DNA of 64,000 nt from Rhodobacterales bacterium RIFCSPHIGHO2_02_FULL_62_130 (GTDB taxonomy: Bacteria; Pseudomonadota; Alphaproteobacteria; Rhodobacterales; Rhodobacteraceae), in assembly GCA_001828855.1 (NCBI GenBank), contig MHZT01000048.1, forward strand, positions 1-64,000, read 5' to 3'. The notes under the pieces are model-generated. The model did not search any database. It was not told the origin of the DNA and worked only from the letters and a program-made list of their open reading frames with translations. Of this stretch, positions 18,113-27,185 are shown piece after piece; the stretch's first letter is position 1; each line of letters starts with the position of its first letter. The position numbers and the translations under genes were made by a program.

Positions 18113-18466
18113 ATGATCTGGACTATCTCGCAAGTCGCCCTTGGCGGCGCAATCGGCTCTGTCCTGCGCTACCTGACCGTCTCAGCCGTCAGCGCCCCGC
18201 TTGGCACGTTCCTTGTGAACGTGGCGGGCAGCTTTGTCATGGGCATCCTGTTCGTCGTGCTGTCCAGCCGCCCCGCGCTGTCACCGCTGTTGATGACCGG
18301 CATCCTTGGCGGCTTTACCACCTTTTCCGCCTTCAGCCTTGATGCGCTGAAGCTCTGGCAATCCGGCCAGACCCCCGCCGCGCTGGCCTATATCGCCGGA
18401 TCGGTCCTTCTTTCCCTTGTTGCCATAGCCCTTGGCGCAGCCCTAGCCCGTGGAGCCTTCGCATGA
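18113..18466 (+). CDS. crcB: Fluoride ion channel CrcB/Fluc
   Basis: Small dual-topology membrane protein that exports fluoride. The 117 residues hold four membrane helices, the GGAIGSVLRY opening, LGTFLVNVAGSFVMG with the conserved Asn, and the GGFTTFSAFSLDAL motif with pore Phe and Ser residues. The ATG at 18113 is chosen over 18050 by family length. No fluoride riboswitch was recognised upstream. The end overlaps the next gene by 4 bp. Confidence 0.93.
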   Translation: MIWTISQVALGGAIGSVLRYLTVSAVSAPLGTFLVNVAGSFVMGILFVVLSSRPALSPLLMTGILGGFTTFSAFSLDALKLWQSGQTPAALAYIAGSVLLSLVAIALGAALARGAFA

Positions 18467-19509
18467 GCGACGTAAAACTTCTGACCGTATCCGCCGATGA
18501 GGGCGAGCAGCGGCTTGACCGTTGGTTCAAGCGCCGCTTTCCGCATGTCACCCAAGGGGCGGTGGAAAAGATGTGCCGCACGGGGCAGGTGCGCGTCGAT
18601 GGCGGGCGCTGCAAGGCGTCCGACCGGATCATTCCGGGTCAGACCGTCCGTGTTCCGCCCTTGCCTGATACCGAAGCCCCCTCGCGTCCGCGCGCAGGTG
18701 GCGTCAGCCCCGCCGACACCAAGATGATTCAGGACGCCGTGCTGTGGAAGGATGAGCATATCATCATCCTGAACAAGCCTCCCGGCCTGCCCAGCCAAGG
18801 CGGCTCGGGCCAAGGCGACCGCCATGTCGATGGCCTGACCGAGGCGCTGAAATTCGGCTATAAAGATCGGCCCAAGTTGGTGCATCGTCTTGATAAAGAC
18901 ACCTCCGGCCTGCTGATGCTGGCCCGCACCGATCGCGTTGCGCGGGCGCTGTCGGAATCCCTGCGCCACCGCAATACCCGCAAGATCTATTGGGCCGCCG
19001 TCGCAGGCGTGCCGAACCCGCGCAAAGGCTCGATCAAATATGCGCTGATGAAGGCGCCGGGGCATGGGCGCGGTGGCGAAGGCGAAAAGATGATGTGCAT
19101 CCACCCCGCAAAGGTGGGCGATTATCCCGATGCCAAACGCGCCCAGACCGATTATTTCGTGCTGTGGTTCCTTGGCAATCGTCTGTCGTGGATGGCCTTA
19201 GAACCTGTCACGGGCCGCACGCACCAGCTTCGCGCCCATATGGCCGAGATGGGTCACCCGATCTTGGGTGATGGCAAATATGGCGGTTCCGGCGTCGAGA
19301 ATATGGGTGATGGCTGGGGGGCCAGCATTGGCGGCGACATCAGCCGCAAGCTGCACCTGCATGCGCGGATGCTGAAATTCCAGCATCCGATCACCAAGGA
19401 AATGATGACCTTCGTGGCCCCTCTGCCGGACCATATGGCGCGGACGTGGAAGACCCTTGATTGGGGCGAAAAAGATGTGCCGCTTGACCCGTTCGGGGAT
19501 GCTGAATGA
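18463..19509 (+). CDS. rluC: RluA-family 23S rRNA pseudouridine synthase (RluC-like)
   Basis: Converts uridines of 23S rRNA to pseudouridine. The 348-residue protein has an N-terminal S4 RNA-binding domain (RLDRWFKRRFPHVTQGAVEKMCRTGQVRVDG) and a synthase domain with the catalytic Asp in HRLDKDTSGLL, plus GRTHQLRAHMAEMGHPILGDGKYGG. ATGA overlaps join it to crcB before and the ATP12 gene after. RluC versus RluD specificity is judged from overall resemblance only. Confidence 0.88.
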   Translation: MSDVKLLTVSADEGEQRLDRWFKRRFPHVTQGAVEKMCRTGQVRVDGGRCKASDRIIPGQTVRVPPLPDTEAPSRPRAGGVSPADTKMIQDAVLWKDEHIIILNKPPGLPSQGGSGQGDRHVDGLTEALKFGYKDRPKLVHRLDKDTSGLLMLARTDRVARALSESLRHRNTRKIYWAAVAGVPNPRKGSIKYALMKAPGHGRGGEGEKMMCIHPAKVGDYPDAKRAQTDYFVLWFLGNRLSWMALEPVTGRTHQLRAHMAEMGHPILGDGKYGGSGVENMGDGWGASIGGDISRKLHLHARMLKFQHPITKEMMTFVAPLPDHMARTWKTLDWGEKDVPLDPFGDAE

Positions 19510-20213
19510 GCGCGTGGAAAGCAAAACGGTTCTGGAAACAGGCCACGGCCGAGGCTTGTGAGGGCGGTTTCACCGTCAAACTCGATGGCCGCGCGGTTAA
19601 AACGCCCGCCAAACGTTTGCTGGTGGTGCCGACGCTTGCGATGGCGCAGGCCATCGCCGCCGAATGGGACGCGCAACAGGGCTTGGTCAAGCCCGATACA
19701 ATGCCCGTCACCCGCGCCGCCAATTCCGCGCTGGACAAGGTGTCTATGCAGTTTGACGAGGTGGCGGGTCTGCTGCTGGCCTATGGGGCCAGCGATCTTC
19801 TGTGTTACCGCGCCACCGGCCCGCAAGGTCTGATCGACCGGCAGGCGGCGGGGTGGACTCCGGTGCTGGAATGGGCGGCGCAGGCTTTGGCCGCCCCGCT
19901 GAACGTCACCACCGGCATCGTGCATGTCGATCAGCCGCAAGCCAGCCTTGACCGCCTTTCCACCCTCGTGCGCGGCTTTTCCCCGTTCCAGTTGGCGGCT
20001 TTCCACGATCTTGTGGCGATTTCCGGCTCGCTTATTCTGGCGCTGGCGGTCACCGAAGCCCATCTTTCCGCCGATCAGGCATGGGATCTAAGCCGAATCG
20101 ATGAGACGTGGCAGGCCGAACTTTGGGGCGTCGATGACGAAGCCGCTTTGCTCGAAGCCAGCAAATGCGCCGCTCTGCACGAGGCGGCCCGATTCTTCGG
20201 ATTGTGCGGGTAA
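19506..20213 (+). CDS. ATP12 family F1-ATPase assembly chaperone
   Basis: 235-residue soluble protein with the ATP12 pattern: KRFWKQATAEACEGGFTVKLDGRAVKTPAKRLLVVPT, then AIAAEWDAQQGLVKPDTMPVTRAANSALDKV. In mitochondria ATP12 chaperones the F1 alpha subunit; alphaproteobacterial homologues are thought to do the same. It overlaps the pseudouridine synthase by 4 bp. The F1 genes are not in this window. Confidence 0.93.
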   Translation: MSAWKAKRFWKQATAEACEGGFTVKLDGRAVKTPAKRLLVVPTLAMAQAIAAEWDAQQGLVKPDTMPVTRAANSALDKVSMQFDEVAGLLLAYGASDLLCYRATGPQGLIDRQAAGWTPVLEWAAQALAAPLNVTTGIVHVDQPQASLDRLSTLVRGFSPFQLAAFHDLVAISGSLILALAVTEAHLSADQAWDLSRIDETWQAELWGVDDEAALLEASKCAALHEAARFFGLCG

Positions 20214-20241
20214 CAATCTTTCACAGCGACACGGGTTGGCA

Positions 20242-20287
20242 GGGCAAATCTTACATTGCCCGCTGTCAAAACGTTGCGATTACGCAA
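20242..20287 (+). promoter_or_regulatory. Two palindromes upstream of bztA
   Basis: GGGCAA-N8-TTGCCC (20242-20261) and TTGCG-ATTA-CGCAA (20274-20287). Both are regulator-sized and lie 160-200 nt before the bztA start. No convincing -35/-10 pair could be fixed nearby. The regulator is unknown. Confidence 0.35.
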
Positions 20288-20444
20288 AGATTTCGCAGAG
20301 CAGTGGTTTCGCTTGACCAAACAAACCGCTTTGACCGAAACTGCCCGACACTGGCGGCAAAAGTCGTCACCGGTATCGCACCTGCGACCCACGCAGGGCA
20401 TCAAAACCACCGCCACCAAGGGCGGTGAACAGGAAGAGGTAAGT

Positions 20445-21461
20445 ATGAAGAAATCCGTATTCCTCGGCACCCTTGCCGCGACCACCATGCTGGCAGGCTT
20501 TGCTGCCGCCGGCACGCTGGAAGACGTCAAGGCACGGGGCGAACTGATCTGTGGCGCGAACGTCGCGCTGACCGGCTTTGGCGCGCCGGATGCCGAAGGC
20601 AACTATGTCGGCTTTGACGTTGATCTGTGCAAGGCCGTGGCTGCCGCAGTTCTGGGCGATGCCTCGAAGGTCAAATATGTTCCGACCACCGGCGAAACCC
20701 GTTTCACCGCGCTGGCCTCGGGCGAAGTTGACGTTCTGATCCGCAACTCGACCTGGACCTACTCGCGCGACACCGACCTCAAGTTCGATTTCGTCGCAGT
20801 GAACTACTATGACGGTCAGGGCTTCATGGTCAAAAAAGACCTTGGTGTTTCCTCCGCCAAAGAGCTGGATGGCGCCACCGTCTGCATCCAGACCGGCACC
20901 ACGACCGAGCTGAATCTGGCCGACTTCTTCAAGGCCAACAACATCAGCTACACCCCCGTCACCGTCGGCGACGATTCCGAAGCCCAGCGTCAGTATGAAG
21001 CCGGCGCTTGCGACGCCTTCACCACCGACGCTTCGGGTCTGGCCTCGAACCGCACCGCCATGGCCGATCCGGCAAACCACATCATCCTGCCGGAAATCAT
21101 CTCGAAAGAGCCGCTTGGCCCGGTCGTGCGTCATGGCGACAACAACTGGGGCGATATCGTCCGCTGGACCTATTACGCGCTGGTCGCTGCCGAAGAAAAA
21201 GGCATCACCAAAGCCAATATTGACCAGATCGCTGCCTCGACCACCGATCCGGAAGTAAAGCGGATTCTGGGCCTTGAAGGCGACATGGGCGCGATGATGG
21301 GTCTTGATGCCGAATGGGCCAAGCGCGCGATTGCCGCCAGCGGCAACTATGGCGAGATCTTTGAAGCCAACATCGGCGCTGCAACCCCGATCGGTCTGGC
21401 GCGCGGTCTGAACGCGCAATGGACCCAAGGCGGCCTGCAATACGCACCGCCCTTCCGTTGA
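20445..21461 (+). CDS. bztA: Glutamate/glutamine/aspartate/asparagine ABC transporter, periplasmic binding protein
   Basis: Captures acidic and amide amino acids in the periplasm, by analogy with R. capsulatus BztA and rhizobial AapJ. The 338-residue protein has a signal peptide (MKKSVFLGTLAATTMLAGFAAAG) and the family-3 binding fold: LEDVKARGELICGANVALTGFG, DVDLCKAVAAAVLGD, RFTALASGEVDVLIRN. The ATG at 20445 is chosen because it starts the signal peptide and follows GGAAGAGG. First gene of bztABCD. Confidence 0.95.
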   Translation: MKKSVFLGTLAATTMLAGFAAAGTLEDVKARGELICGANVALTGFGAPDAEGNYVGFDVDLCKAVAAAVLGDASKVKYVPTTGETRFTALASGEVDVLIRNSTWTYSRDTDLKFDFVAVNYYDGQGFMVKKDLGVSSAKELDGATVCIQTGTTTELNLADFFKANNISYTPVTVGDDSEAQRQYEAGACDAFTTDASGLASNRTAMADPANHIILPEIISKEPLGPVVRHGDNNWGDIVRWTYYALVAAEEKGITKANIDQIAASTTDPEVKRILGLEGDMGAMMGLDAEWAKRAIAASGNYGEIFEANIGAATPIGLARGLNAQWTQGGLQYAPPFR

Positions 21462-21475
21462 TCTGATCGAAGGAC

Positions 21476-21508
21476 CGGGCGCAGCGAAAGCTGCGCCCGT
21501 TTCGTCTT
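21476..21508 (+). promoter_or_regulatory. Hairpin between bztA and bztB
   Basis: CGGGCGCAGC-GAAA-GCTGCGCCCG, a perfect 10-bp stem with a GNRA loop, followed by TTTCGTCTT. Such a structure after a binding-protein gene usually protects the upstream mRNA or partially terminates, giving more binding protein than permease. Confidence 0.75.
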
Positions 21509-21596
21509 GCACCGAACAATAGCCTGAACCGCTGGGGCGCAGACCCCGATAGATTGGCCAAAGGCCAGCGCGCGGTCAGGACAGGGGGTATTTTGA

Positions 21597-22898
21597 ATGG
21601 CACTTGCCGCTGACACGCCGAAAGACAGCTTTCGGCTGAGTATGCTTATATACGACACCCGGTTCCGGGCGATCACCATTCAGGTGATCGTGCTGATCCT
21701 AGTGCTGCTGGGGATCGGATGGTTGGTCAACAACACCATCGAGAATCTGGCCGCCAAGGACAAGGACATCAACTTCAGCTTCCTGTTCAGCCGCGCCGGT
21801 TACGACATCGACCAGCAGTTGATCCCCTACACCAATGACAGCACCCACGGGCGCGCCTTGGTGATCGGGTTGTTGAACACGCTGGTTGTGGCGTTTTTCG
21901 CCTGCATCTTCGCCACCCTGATCGGGGTTTTCGCGGGCGTGCTGCGCCTGTCGAAAAACTGGCTGGTGGGCCGCCTGATGACCGTCTACGTCGAGGTGTT
22001 CCGCAACGTCCCCCTGCTTCTGTGGATCTTGCTCGCCTTCGTGATCTTCTCGGAAACCATGCCCGAGCCGAAGGATTTCAAAACCACGCAAGCAATGGTT
22101 GACGCTGGCACCACCCCTGCCGCGCAGATGATCCTGTTTGACAGCGTAGCCATCACCAATCGCGGCACGAACATTCCGGCCCCGCTGCTGGAACGCCCCT
22201 TGGGCGGGACCGAGGCGTTTGGCGTGCCGATCAACTTTTCGGTGCTGGCCACCTTGCTGGTGATCGCCGGATCGATCTGGGTCAACTACCTTGTCCGCCG
22301 CCGCGCCAAGGCTGTTCAGGAAGACACCGGCATCCGCCCCGTCACATGGTGGAAAAGCCTGCTGATCCTGATCGCGCCCACCCTTGCCCTGCTGATCGCC
22401 ATGGGCTTCCACCTTGAGGTTCCGGCCTTTCCGATGGGTGAAAACGGCGTATCCAAAGGCTTCAACTTTGTCGGCGGCATCAATGTCGCCCATTCCTTCA
22501 CCGCGCTGCTGATCGCGCTGTCGCTGTATCACGGCACCTATATCGCCGAGGCCGTGCGCTCGGGCATCCTTGCCATCTCGCGCGGGCAGACCGAGGCGGC
22601 CTATGCCCTTGGCCTGCGCCCCGGTCGCACCATGAGCCTGATCATCCTGCCGCAAGCCCTGCGCGTCATCATCCCGCCGCTGATCAGCCAGTTCCTGAAC
22701 ATCACCAAGAACACCACCTTGGGCGTTGCGATCAGCTATCTTGACCTCAAAGGCACGCTGGGCGGCATCACCCTGAACCAGACGGGGCGCGAGCTTGAGT
22801 GTATGTTGCTGATGATGCTGATCTATCTGATCCTGTCCCTGCTGATTTCCTCGGGGATGAACGTCTACAACACTGCCGTGAAACTGAAGGAGCGCTAA
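21597..22898 (+). CDS. bztB: Amino-acid ABC transporter permease BztB
   Basis: Inner-membrane permease of the HisMQ type. The 433-residue protein is long for the family because extra helices and a periplasmic loop lie between the first helices and the core, as in BztB/AapQ. The coupling segment EAVRSGILAISRGQTEAAYALGLRPGRTMSLIILPQALRVIIPPL is clear. It is 1 nt from bztC and should pair with it. Confidence 0.94.
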   Translation: MALAADTPKDSFRLSMLIYDTRFRAITIQVIVLILVLLGIGWLVNNTIENLAAKDKDINFSFLFSRAGYDIDQQLIPYTNDSTHGRALVIGLLNTLVVAFFACIFATLIGVFAGVLRLSKNWLVGRLMTVYVEVFRNVPLLLWILLAFVIFSETMPEPKDFKTTQAMVDAGTTPAAQMILFDSVAITNRGTNIPAPLLERPLGGTEAFGVPINFSVLATLLVIAGSIWVNYLVRRRAKAVQEDTGIRPVTWWKSLLILIAPTLALLIAMGFHLEVPAFPMGENGVSKGFNFVGGINVAHSFTALLIALSLYHGTYIAEAVRSGILAISRGQTEAAYALGLRPGRTMSLIILPQALRVIIPPLISQFLNITKNTTLGVAISYLDLKGTLGGITLNQTGRELECMLLMMLIYLILSLLISSGMNVYNTAVKLKER

Positions 22899-22899
22899 G

Positions 22900-24348
22900 A
22901 TGACCAAATCTTCGCTGTCCTTCGTGCGCCGCGACATGCTGGCCCCGCAATCCGCCCCCGTCACCGAACGCGGCGCGGTGAAATGGCTGCGCGAGAACCT
23001 GTTTTCCAGTATCGGCAACTCTGTGCTGACCATCCTGGGCCTGCTGGTGCTGTTCTGGATCGTCCAGGCGTCCTTGCCTTGGCTGTTGAACGGGGTCTGG
23101 CAGGCCAATTCGCTGGGTGAATGTCGCACCATCATCGCAGCCACGGCGGGCGAGGGCGCATCGGGGGCTTGCTGGGCGATGATCGCACAGCGCTGGAACC
23201 AGTTCATGTTCGGCTTCTACCCCAAGACCGATTACTGGCGTCCGATCCTGTCCTTTGCTCTGATGTTCGTGGCGCTGACTCCGGTGCTTTACTACGGGCT
23301 GCGGCGTGCCGCGATGCTGATGGTCGGGACTGTTGGCGTGCTTGCCGTGCTGTCCTTGGCCTTGGTGCAAACCGACGGCTGGCATGACGCGCTGGTGGCG
23401 GCTGTGATGCTGGGCCTGTTTGCCGTTGCGGCGATCATGCCGAAAAAGCTGGTCTGGGTGACTTTGGTTTTTCCGGCGGTCGGCTTTTTCCTGCTGTGGG
23501 GCGGGTCGGTCTGGGGTCCGGTTGGCACCCTGTTCGGCTTTGGCATCTGGGTGGCGATCTGGCTTGTGCTGCAATCCCGTCTTGGTGTTGTGGTTCCGGC
23601 GGCAATCGGTCTTGTGGCGGCAAGCCTGTGGTGGCTTGTGCTGCAAACTTCGGTCACGACGGCCCTGCACGGCATCGCGCCCTTGGGTCTGACCGCGATT
23701 GATTCTGACCAGTTCGGCGGCTTCCTTCTGGCCTTTGTCATCGGGGTGACGGCGATTTCGGCCTCGCTTCCCATCGGCATCCTTTTGGCCTTGGGGCGGC
23801 AGTCCGACATGCTGCTGATCAAAACGCTGTCGGTCGGTTTTATCGAGTTTGTGCGGGGCGTGCCGCTGATCACCATGCTGTTCACGGCCTCGCTGCTGCT
23901 GCAATACTTCCTGCCACCGCGCACCAATTTCGACCTGATCCTGCGCGTGATCATCCTCGTGTCGCTGTTCGCCTCGGCCTATATCGCCGAGGTGATCCGC
24001 GGCGGTCTGGCCGCCCTGCCGCGCGGCCAGTATGAGGCGGCGGATGCACTGGGCCTTGATTACTGGCAGGCACAGCGGCTGATCATCATGCCGCAGGCGC
24101 TGAAAATCTCGATCCCCGGCATCGTGTCGTCCTTCATCGGTCTGTTCAAGGACACCACGCTTGTCGCGCTGGTGGGCTTGGCCGATCCGCTGCAAGGCAT
24201 CACCAAAATCGTGCGCGCCGACATCGCGTGGAAGGGCATCTACTGGGAGCCTTTCATTTTCGTCGGCGCGATCTTCTTCCTCTTCTGCTTCGGCATGTCC
24301 CGATACTCGATGTATCTGGAGCGCAAGCTGAAGACAGATCACCGTTAA
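22900..24348 (+). CDS. bztC: Amino-acid ABC transporter permease BztC
   Basis: Second permease, 482 residues, with an enlarged N-terminal half containing additional membrane helices (about 130-290) before the transport domain. The EAA loop is [59 protein letters not shown]. This large insert is characteristic of BztC/AapM. It ends 10 nt before bztD. Confidence 0.94.
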   Translation: MTKSSLSFVRRDMLAPQSAPVTERGAVKWLRENLFSSIGNSVLTILGLLVLFWIVQASLPWLLNGVWQANSLGECRTIIAATAGEGASGACWAMIAQRWNQFMFGFYPKTDYWRPILSFALMFVALTPVLYYGLRRAAMLMVGTVGVLAVLSLALVQTDGWHDALVAAVMLGLFAVAAIMPKKLVWVTLVFPAVGFFLLWGGSVWGPVGTLFGFGIWVAIWLVLQSRLGVVVPAAIGLVAASLWWLVLQTSVTTALHGIAPLGLTAIDSDQFGGFLLAFVIGVTAISASLPIGILLALGRQSDMLLIKTLSVGFIEFVRGVPLITMLFTASLLLQYFLPPRTNFDLILRVIILVSLFASAYIAEVIRGGLAALPRGQYEAADALGLDYWQAQRLIIMPQALKISIPGIVSSFIGLFKDTTLVALVGLADPLQGITKIVRADIAWKGIYWEPFIFVGAIFFLFCFGMSRYSMYLERKLKTDHR

Positions 24349-24358
24349 GGAGGCCAGA

Positions 24359-25129
24359 ATGGCAGACGCACAAAAGAAAATGCAGGTTCTGGACGAGGTG
24401 GCGATCCAGATCACCGCGATGAACAAATGGTATGGCACCTTCCACGTGCTGCGCGATATCAACATGACGGTGAACCGGGGCGAGCGTATCGTGATCTGCG
24501 GCCCGTCAGGGTCGGGCAAATCGACGCTGATCCGCTGCATCAACCGGCTGGAGGAACATCAGCAGGGCCAGATCGTCGTCGATGGCACCGAATTGACCAA
24601 CGATCTGAAGAACATCGACAAGGTGCGCTCCGAAGTCGGGATGGTGTTCCAGCACTTCAACCTGTTCCCGCATCTGACGATTCTGGAAAACCTGACGCTG
24701 GCCCCGATCTGGGTCCGCAAGGTTCCCAAGCGCGAGGCCGAGGAAACCGCGATGTATTTCCTCCAAAAGGTGAAAATCCCCGAGCAGGCCCACAAATATC
24801 CGGGGCAGTTGTCCGGCGGCCAACAACAGCGCGTCGCCATCGCGCGGTCGCTGTGCATGAAGCCACGGATCATGCTGTTTGACGAACCCACCTCGGCACT
24901 GGACCCCGAGATGATCAAAGAGGTGTTGGACACCATGATCCAGCTTGCCGAAGAAGGCATGACGATGATCTGCGTGACGCATGAAATGGGCTTCGCCCAA
25001 GCCGTCGCCAACCGCGTGATCTTCATGGACCAAGGCCAGATCGTCGAGCAGAACGAACCGCGCGAGTTCTTCAACAACCCGCAGTCGGACCGCACCAAAC
25101 TGTTCCTGTCGCAGATTCTGGGCCACTAA
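24359..25129 (+). CDS. bztD: Amino-acid ABC transporter ATP-binding protein
   Basis: 256-residue ATPase: Walker [10 protein letters not shown] near 50-58, Q-loop [12 protein letters not shown], signature [15 protein letters not shown], Walker [15 protein letters not shown], and the H-loop VTHEMGF. It should energise BztBC. The start follows TAAGGAGG that overlaps the bztC stop. Confidence 0.96.
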   Translation: MADAQKKMQVLDEVAIQITAMNKWYGTFHVLRDINMTVNRGERIVICGPSGSGKSTLIRCINRLEEHQQGQIVVDGTELTNDLKNIDKVRSEVGMVFQHFNLFPHLTILENLTLAPIWVRKVPKREAEETAMYFLQKVKIPEQAHKYPGQLSGGQQQRVAIARSLCMKPRIMLFDEPTSALDPEMIKEVLDTMIQLAEEGMTMICVTHEMGFAQAVANRVIFMDQGQIVEQNEPREFFNNPQSDRTKLFLSQILGH

Positions 25130-25135
25130 AAGCAA

Positions 25136-25160
25136 AGGGTGCGTGGAAACCACGCACCCT
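25136..25160 (+). repeat. Family-2 palindromic repeat
   Basis: AGGGTGCGTGG-AAA-CCACGCACCCT: perfect 11-bp arms, just after the bztD stop and ahead of its terminator. It shares the GGGTGCGTG core with copies near 56.8, 63.8 and 64.0 kb. Confidence 0.75.
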
Positions 25161-25173
25161 ACACCCGTCTTGC

Positions 25174-25200
25174 AAGCCCCCGCACCTGTCGGGGGCTTTT
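25174..25200 (+). terminator. Intrinsic terminator after bztD
   Basis: AAGCCCCCG and CGGGGGCTT form a 9-bp stem around a 7-nt loop, followed by TT to give TTTT. It also lies at the 3' end of the convergent sixA gene and could serve both. Confidence 0.85.
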
Positions 25201-25204
25201 GCGT

Positions 25205-25708
25205 TCAGACCACAATCTCGCGCGGGATGATGAAATCGACGGTGGCGCCCATGCCGAAGCCAACCTCTTCCCAGCTATCGATGATGAAATCCGCCACCAG
25301 CGTCGCCCCTGTGGGATAGCGGTCAAACTCGGGGTTCAGGGGCGCATGCGCCACCAGTCGCGCGGCAAATTCCGCGATGCCGGGGTTATGGCCGATCATC
25401 ATCACCGTATCGGCCTGCGCGTGGCGCAGCACCGCCAGCATCACATCCGGCCCTGCATGATACAGCGCCGGTTTCAGCTCCATCAGCGGGGTGGCGGGCA
25501 GGGCGGGGGCGATGCCCGACCATGTTTGCCGCGTGCGCACCGCATCGGAACACAGCACCTTTTGCGGCACATAGCCGCGCGAGGCCAGCCATTGCCCCAG
25601 ATCGGCGGCGGCGGCCTTGCCACGCTCGTTCAGGGGGCGGTCGTGGTCGGGGGTCAGAGGGTCGTCCCAGGCGGATTTCGCGTGGCGAGTCAGGATCAGA
25701 CGCTTCAT
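25205..25708 (-). CDS. SixA-like histidine phosphatase
   Basis: 167-residue member of the histidine phosphatase superfamily. The first catalytic His is in LILTRHAKSAW (residues 4-14, RHA rather than the common RHG); further markers are RPLNERGKAAA, CSDAVRTRQTW and the second His in GHNPGIAEFA. E. coli SixA dephosphorylates phosphohistidine proteins; the substrate here is unknown. The start overlaps the upstream Fe-S gene by 4 bp, so it is the last gene of a three-gene unit. Confidence 0.85.
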   Translation of the reverse strand: MKRLILTRHAKSAWDDPLTPDHDRPLNERGKAAAADLGQWLASRGYVPQKVLCSDAVRTRQTWSGIAPALPATPLMELKPALYHAGPDVMLAVLRHAQADTVMMIGHNPGIAEFAARLVAHAPLNPEFDRYPTGATLVADFIIDSWEEVGFGMGATVDFIIPREIVV

Positions 25709-26403
25709 TTGTGGAACTGTCCCATATGATAGGCGGAATGTTCTGGCAGTCTTGCATAAGCAGCCGACAGCGGGCAAGCCCGCCGCACCGCACAACCGAA
25801 ATTCATGCAATCGGCACCCGCCGCGCTGTCCAGAAACCCATGACAGGCCGGCACATCATAGCCCGCAGCCCCCAGCGCGCCCGCAGGGCAGGCCGCAAGG
25901 CAGGGCTTGGCGCAACTGTCACAGGGACGCGCCGCCACCGCTGGCACCTCGATCACCTGTTTCAGTGCCAGCACCCCGCGAAAGCTGACCATAAGCCCCT
26001 GTTCCGCCTGCACCAGCAGCCGCACGGGGCTGTCCCAGACCCGCCCCGTCCGCAGCGCCCATTGATAAAACGGATGATAGGGCGGCCCGCCAAAGGGAAA
26101 CAGCGCCTTCGCGCCCAGATCGCAGGCCATCCCCCCGATCACCCGCCGCGACCAGCGGTCCACCGGATCAACCCCGCCCCATTCGGGTTGCGCCCGCACA
26201 TGCGCCCAGTATCCCGGCTCGGCTGGCCCCAGCATCAGCACGGTGCGCGTGCCTGCGGGCAACCCCGCCTCACCGTCACAGGCAAAGCCACCCAGCACCG
26301 CCAGATGATGCGCCGCCGCCATCGCCGTGATCTGCGCCAGATCTACCGCCGGAACGGCAGCCACAGCGCCCATCCCAGCCGTGCCGGTTTCTCGTCCTGC
26401 CAT
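25705..26403 (-). CDS. 4Fe-4S ferredoxin-like protein, distant QueG-like
   Basis: 232 residues with two cysteine groups in the C-terminal third: CDSCAKPCLAACP (C-x2-C-x3-C-x3-CP) and, about 30 residues on, CMNFGCAVRRACP (C-x4-C-x5-CP) plus a preceding lone Cys. This suggests two Fe-S clusters with altered spacing. The N-terminal part (PVDRWSRRVIGG, FPFGGPPYHPFYQWA) faintly resembles epoxyqueuosine-reductase-type proteins, but assignment as QueG is not supported. ATG 26403 overlaps the upstream gene by 61 bp; ATG 26373 is a plausible shorter start. Confidence 0.7.
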   Translation of the reverse strand: MAGRETGTAGMGAVAAVPAVDLAQITAMAAAHHLAVLGGFACDGEAGLPAGTRTVLMLGPAEPGYWAHVRAQPEWGGVDPVDRWSRRVIGGMACDLGAKALFPFGGPPYHPFYQWALRTGRVWDSPVRLLVQAEQGLMVSFRGVLALKQVIEVPAVAARPCDSCAKPCLAACPAGALGAAGYDVPACHGFLDSAAGADCMNFGCAVRRACPLSAAYARLPEHSAYHMGQFHK

Positions 26404-27134
26404 TGCAGCCCCACCACCATATCATCATGCCCGCCCGCAGGCTGCGGCACATAGGTGCCAAAGATGCGGTCCCAGACCGACAAAGCAAAGCCGTAATTGC
26501 TGTCATGTTCGGCCCGATGCACCGAATGATGCACGCGGTGCATGTCGGGCGTCACCAGCACCAGCCGCACCGCCCGATCCAACCACGCGGGCAGCCGCAG
26601 GTTCGAATGATTGAACAAAGCTGTGCCGTTCAGGATCACCTCGAACAGCAGCACCGCAATCGCCTGTGGCCCCAGCAGATAGACCAGCCCGATTTTCACC
26701 GCCATCGAGGCCAGAATCTCAACCGGATGAAACCGCACCGCCGTCGTGACATCCATATCGCGGTCGGCATGGTGAACACGATGAAACCGCCAGAACAGCG
26801 GCACCTTGTGGGTGATCAGATGCTGCGCCCAGATCGCGAAATCCAGCAGCAACAGGGCCAGTGCCACCTCAACCCACCAAGGCCAGGCCAGATGGTTGAA
26901 CAGCCCCCAGCCCATCCGCCACGCATCCAGCGCCGCGCCGATGGCCAGCAAGGGCAGCACCACCGACAAGGCCCGCAGCGCCAGCGTGTTCAGCACTGTA
27001 AAGCCGATATTGGTGATCCAGCGCCCGCCGCGCGGCTGCACCCGCGCCCGCCGCGGGGCCAGCGCCTCAAGCGCGGCAAACACCACGAACAGCCCCAGAA
27101 ACACGGATAACCGGATCAAAGCCTCATTCGGCAT
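26343..27134 (-). CDS. Sterol desaturase / fatty acid hydroxylase family protein
   Basis: 263-residue membrane di-iron enzyme with three histidine clusters: HLITH (about 104-108), HRVHH (about 117-121) and HRVHHSVH (about 198-205). Hydrophobic helices precede each. Family members hydroxylate or desaturate lipids; the substrate here is not known. It leads the three-gene overlapping unit with the Fe-S protein and the SixA-like phosphatase; the Fe-S protein might supply electrons, which is inference. Confidence 0.88.
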   Translation of the reverse strand: MPNEALIRLSVFLGLFVVFAALEALAPRRARVQPRGGRWITNIGFTVLNTLALRALSVVLPLLAIGAALDAWRMGWGLFNHLAWPWWVEVALALLLLDFAIWAQHLITHKVPLFWRFHRVHHADRDMDVTTAVRFHPVEILASMAVKIGLVYLLGPQAIAVLLFEVILNGTALFNHSNLRLPAWLDRAVRLVLVTPDMHRVHHSVHRAEHDSNYGFALSVWDRIFGTYVPQPAGGHDDMVVGLQWQDEKPARLGWALWLPFRR

Positions 27135-27185
27135 GGCGCACCTTTATATTCATCTCTTTGAACATAAGCGCGCCACGCCAGATTA

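Noticed and set aside
21699-24543. Two overlapping long - strand frames (about 500 and 590 codons) opposite bztBC
   Set aside because: The + strand permeases are certain; the reverse frames are His/Gln/Arg-rich, low-complexity shadows.
25705-26403. Epoxyqueuosine reductase (queG)
   Set aside because: Cysteine spacing and N-terminal sequence do not fit QueG; only a distant likeness remains.
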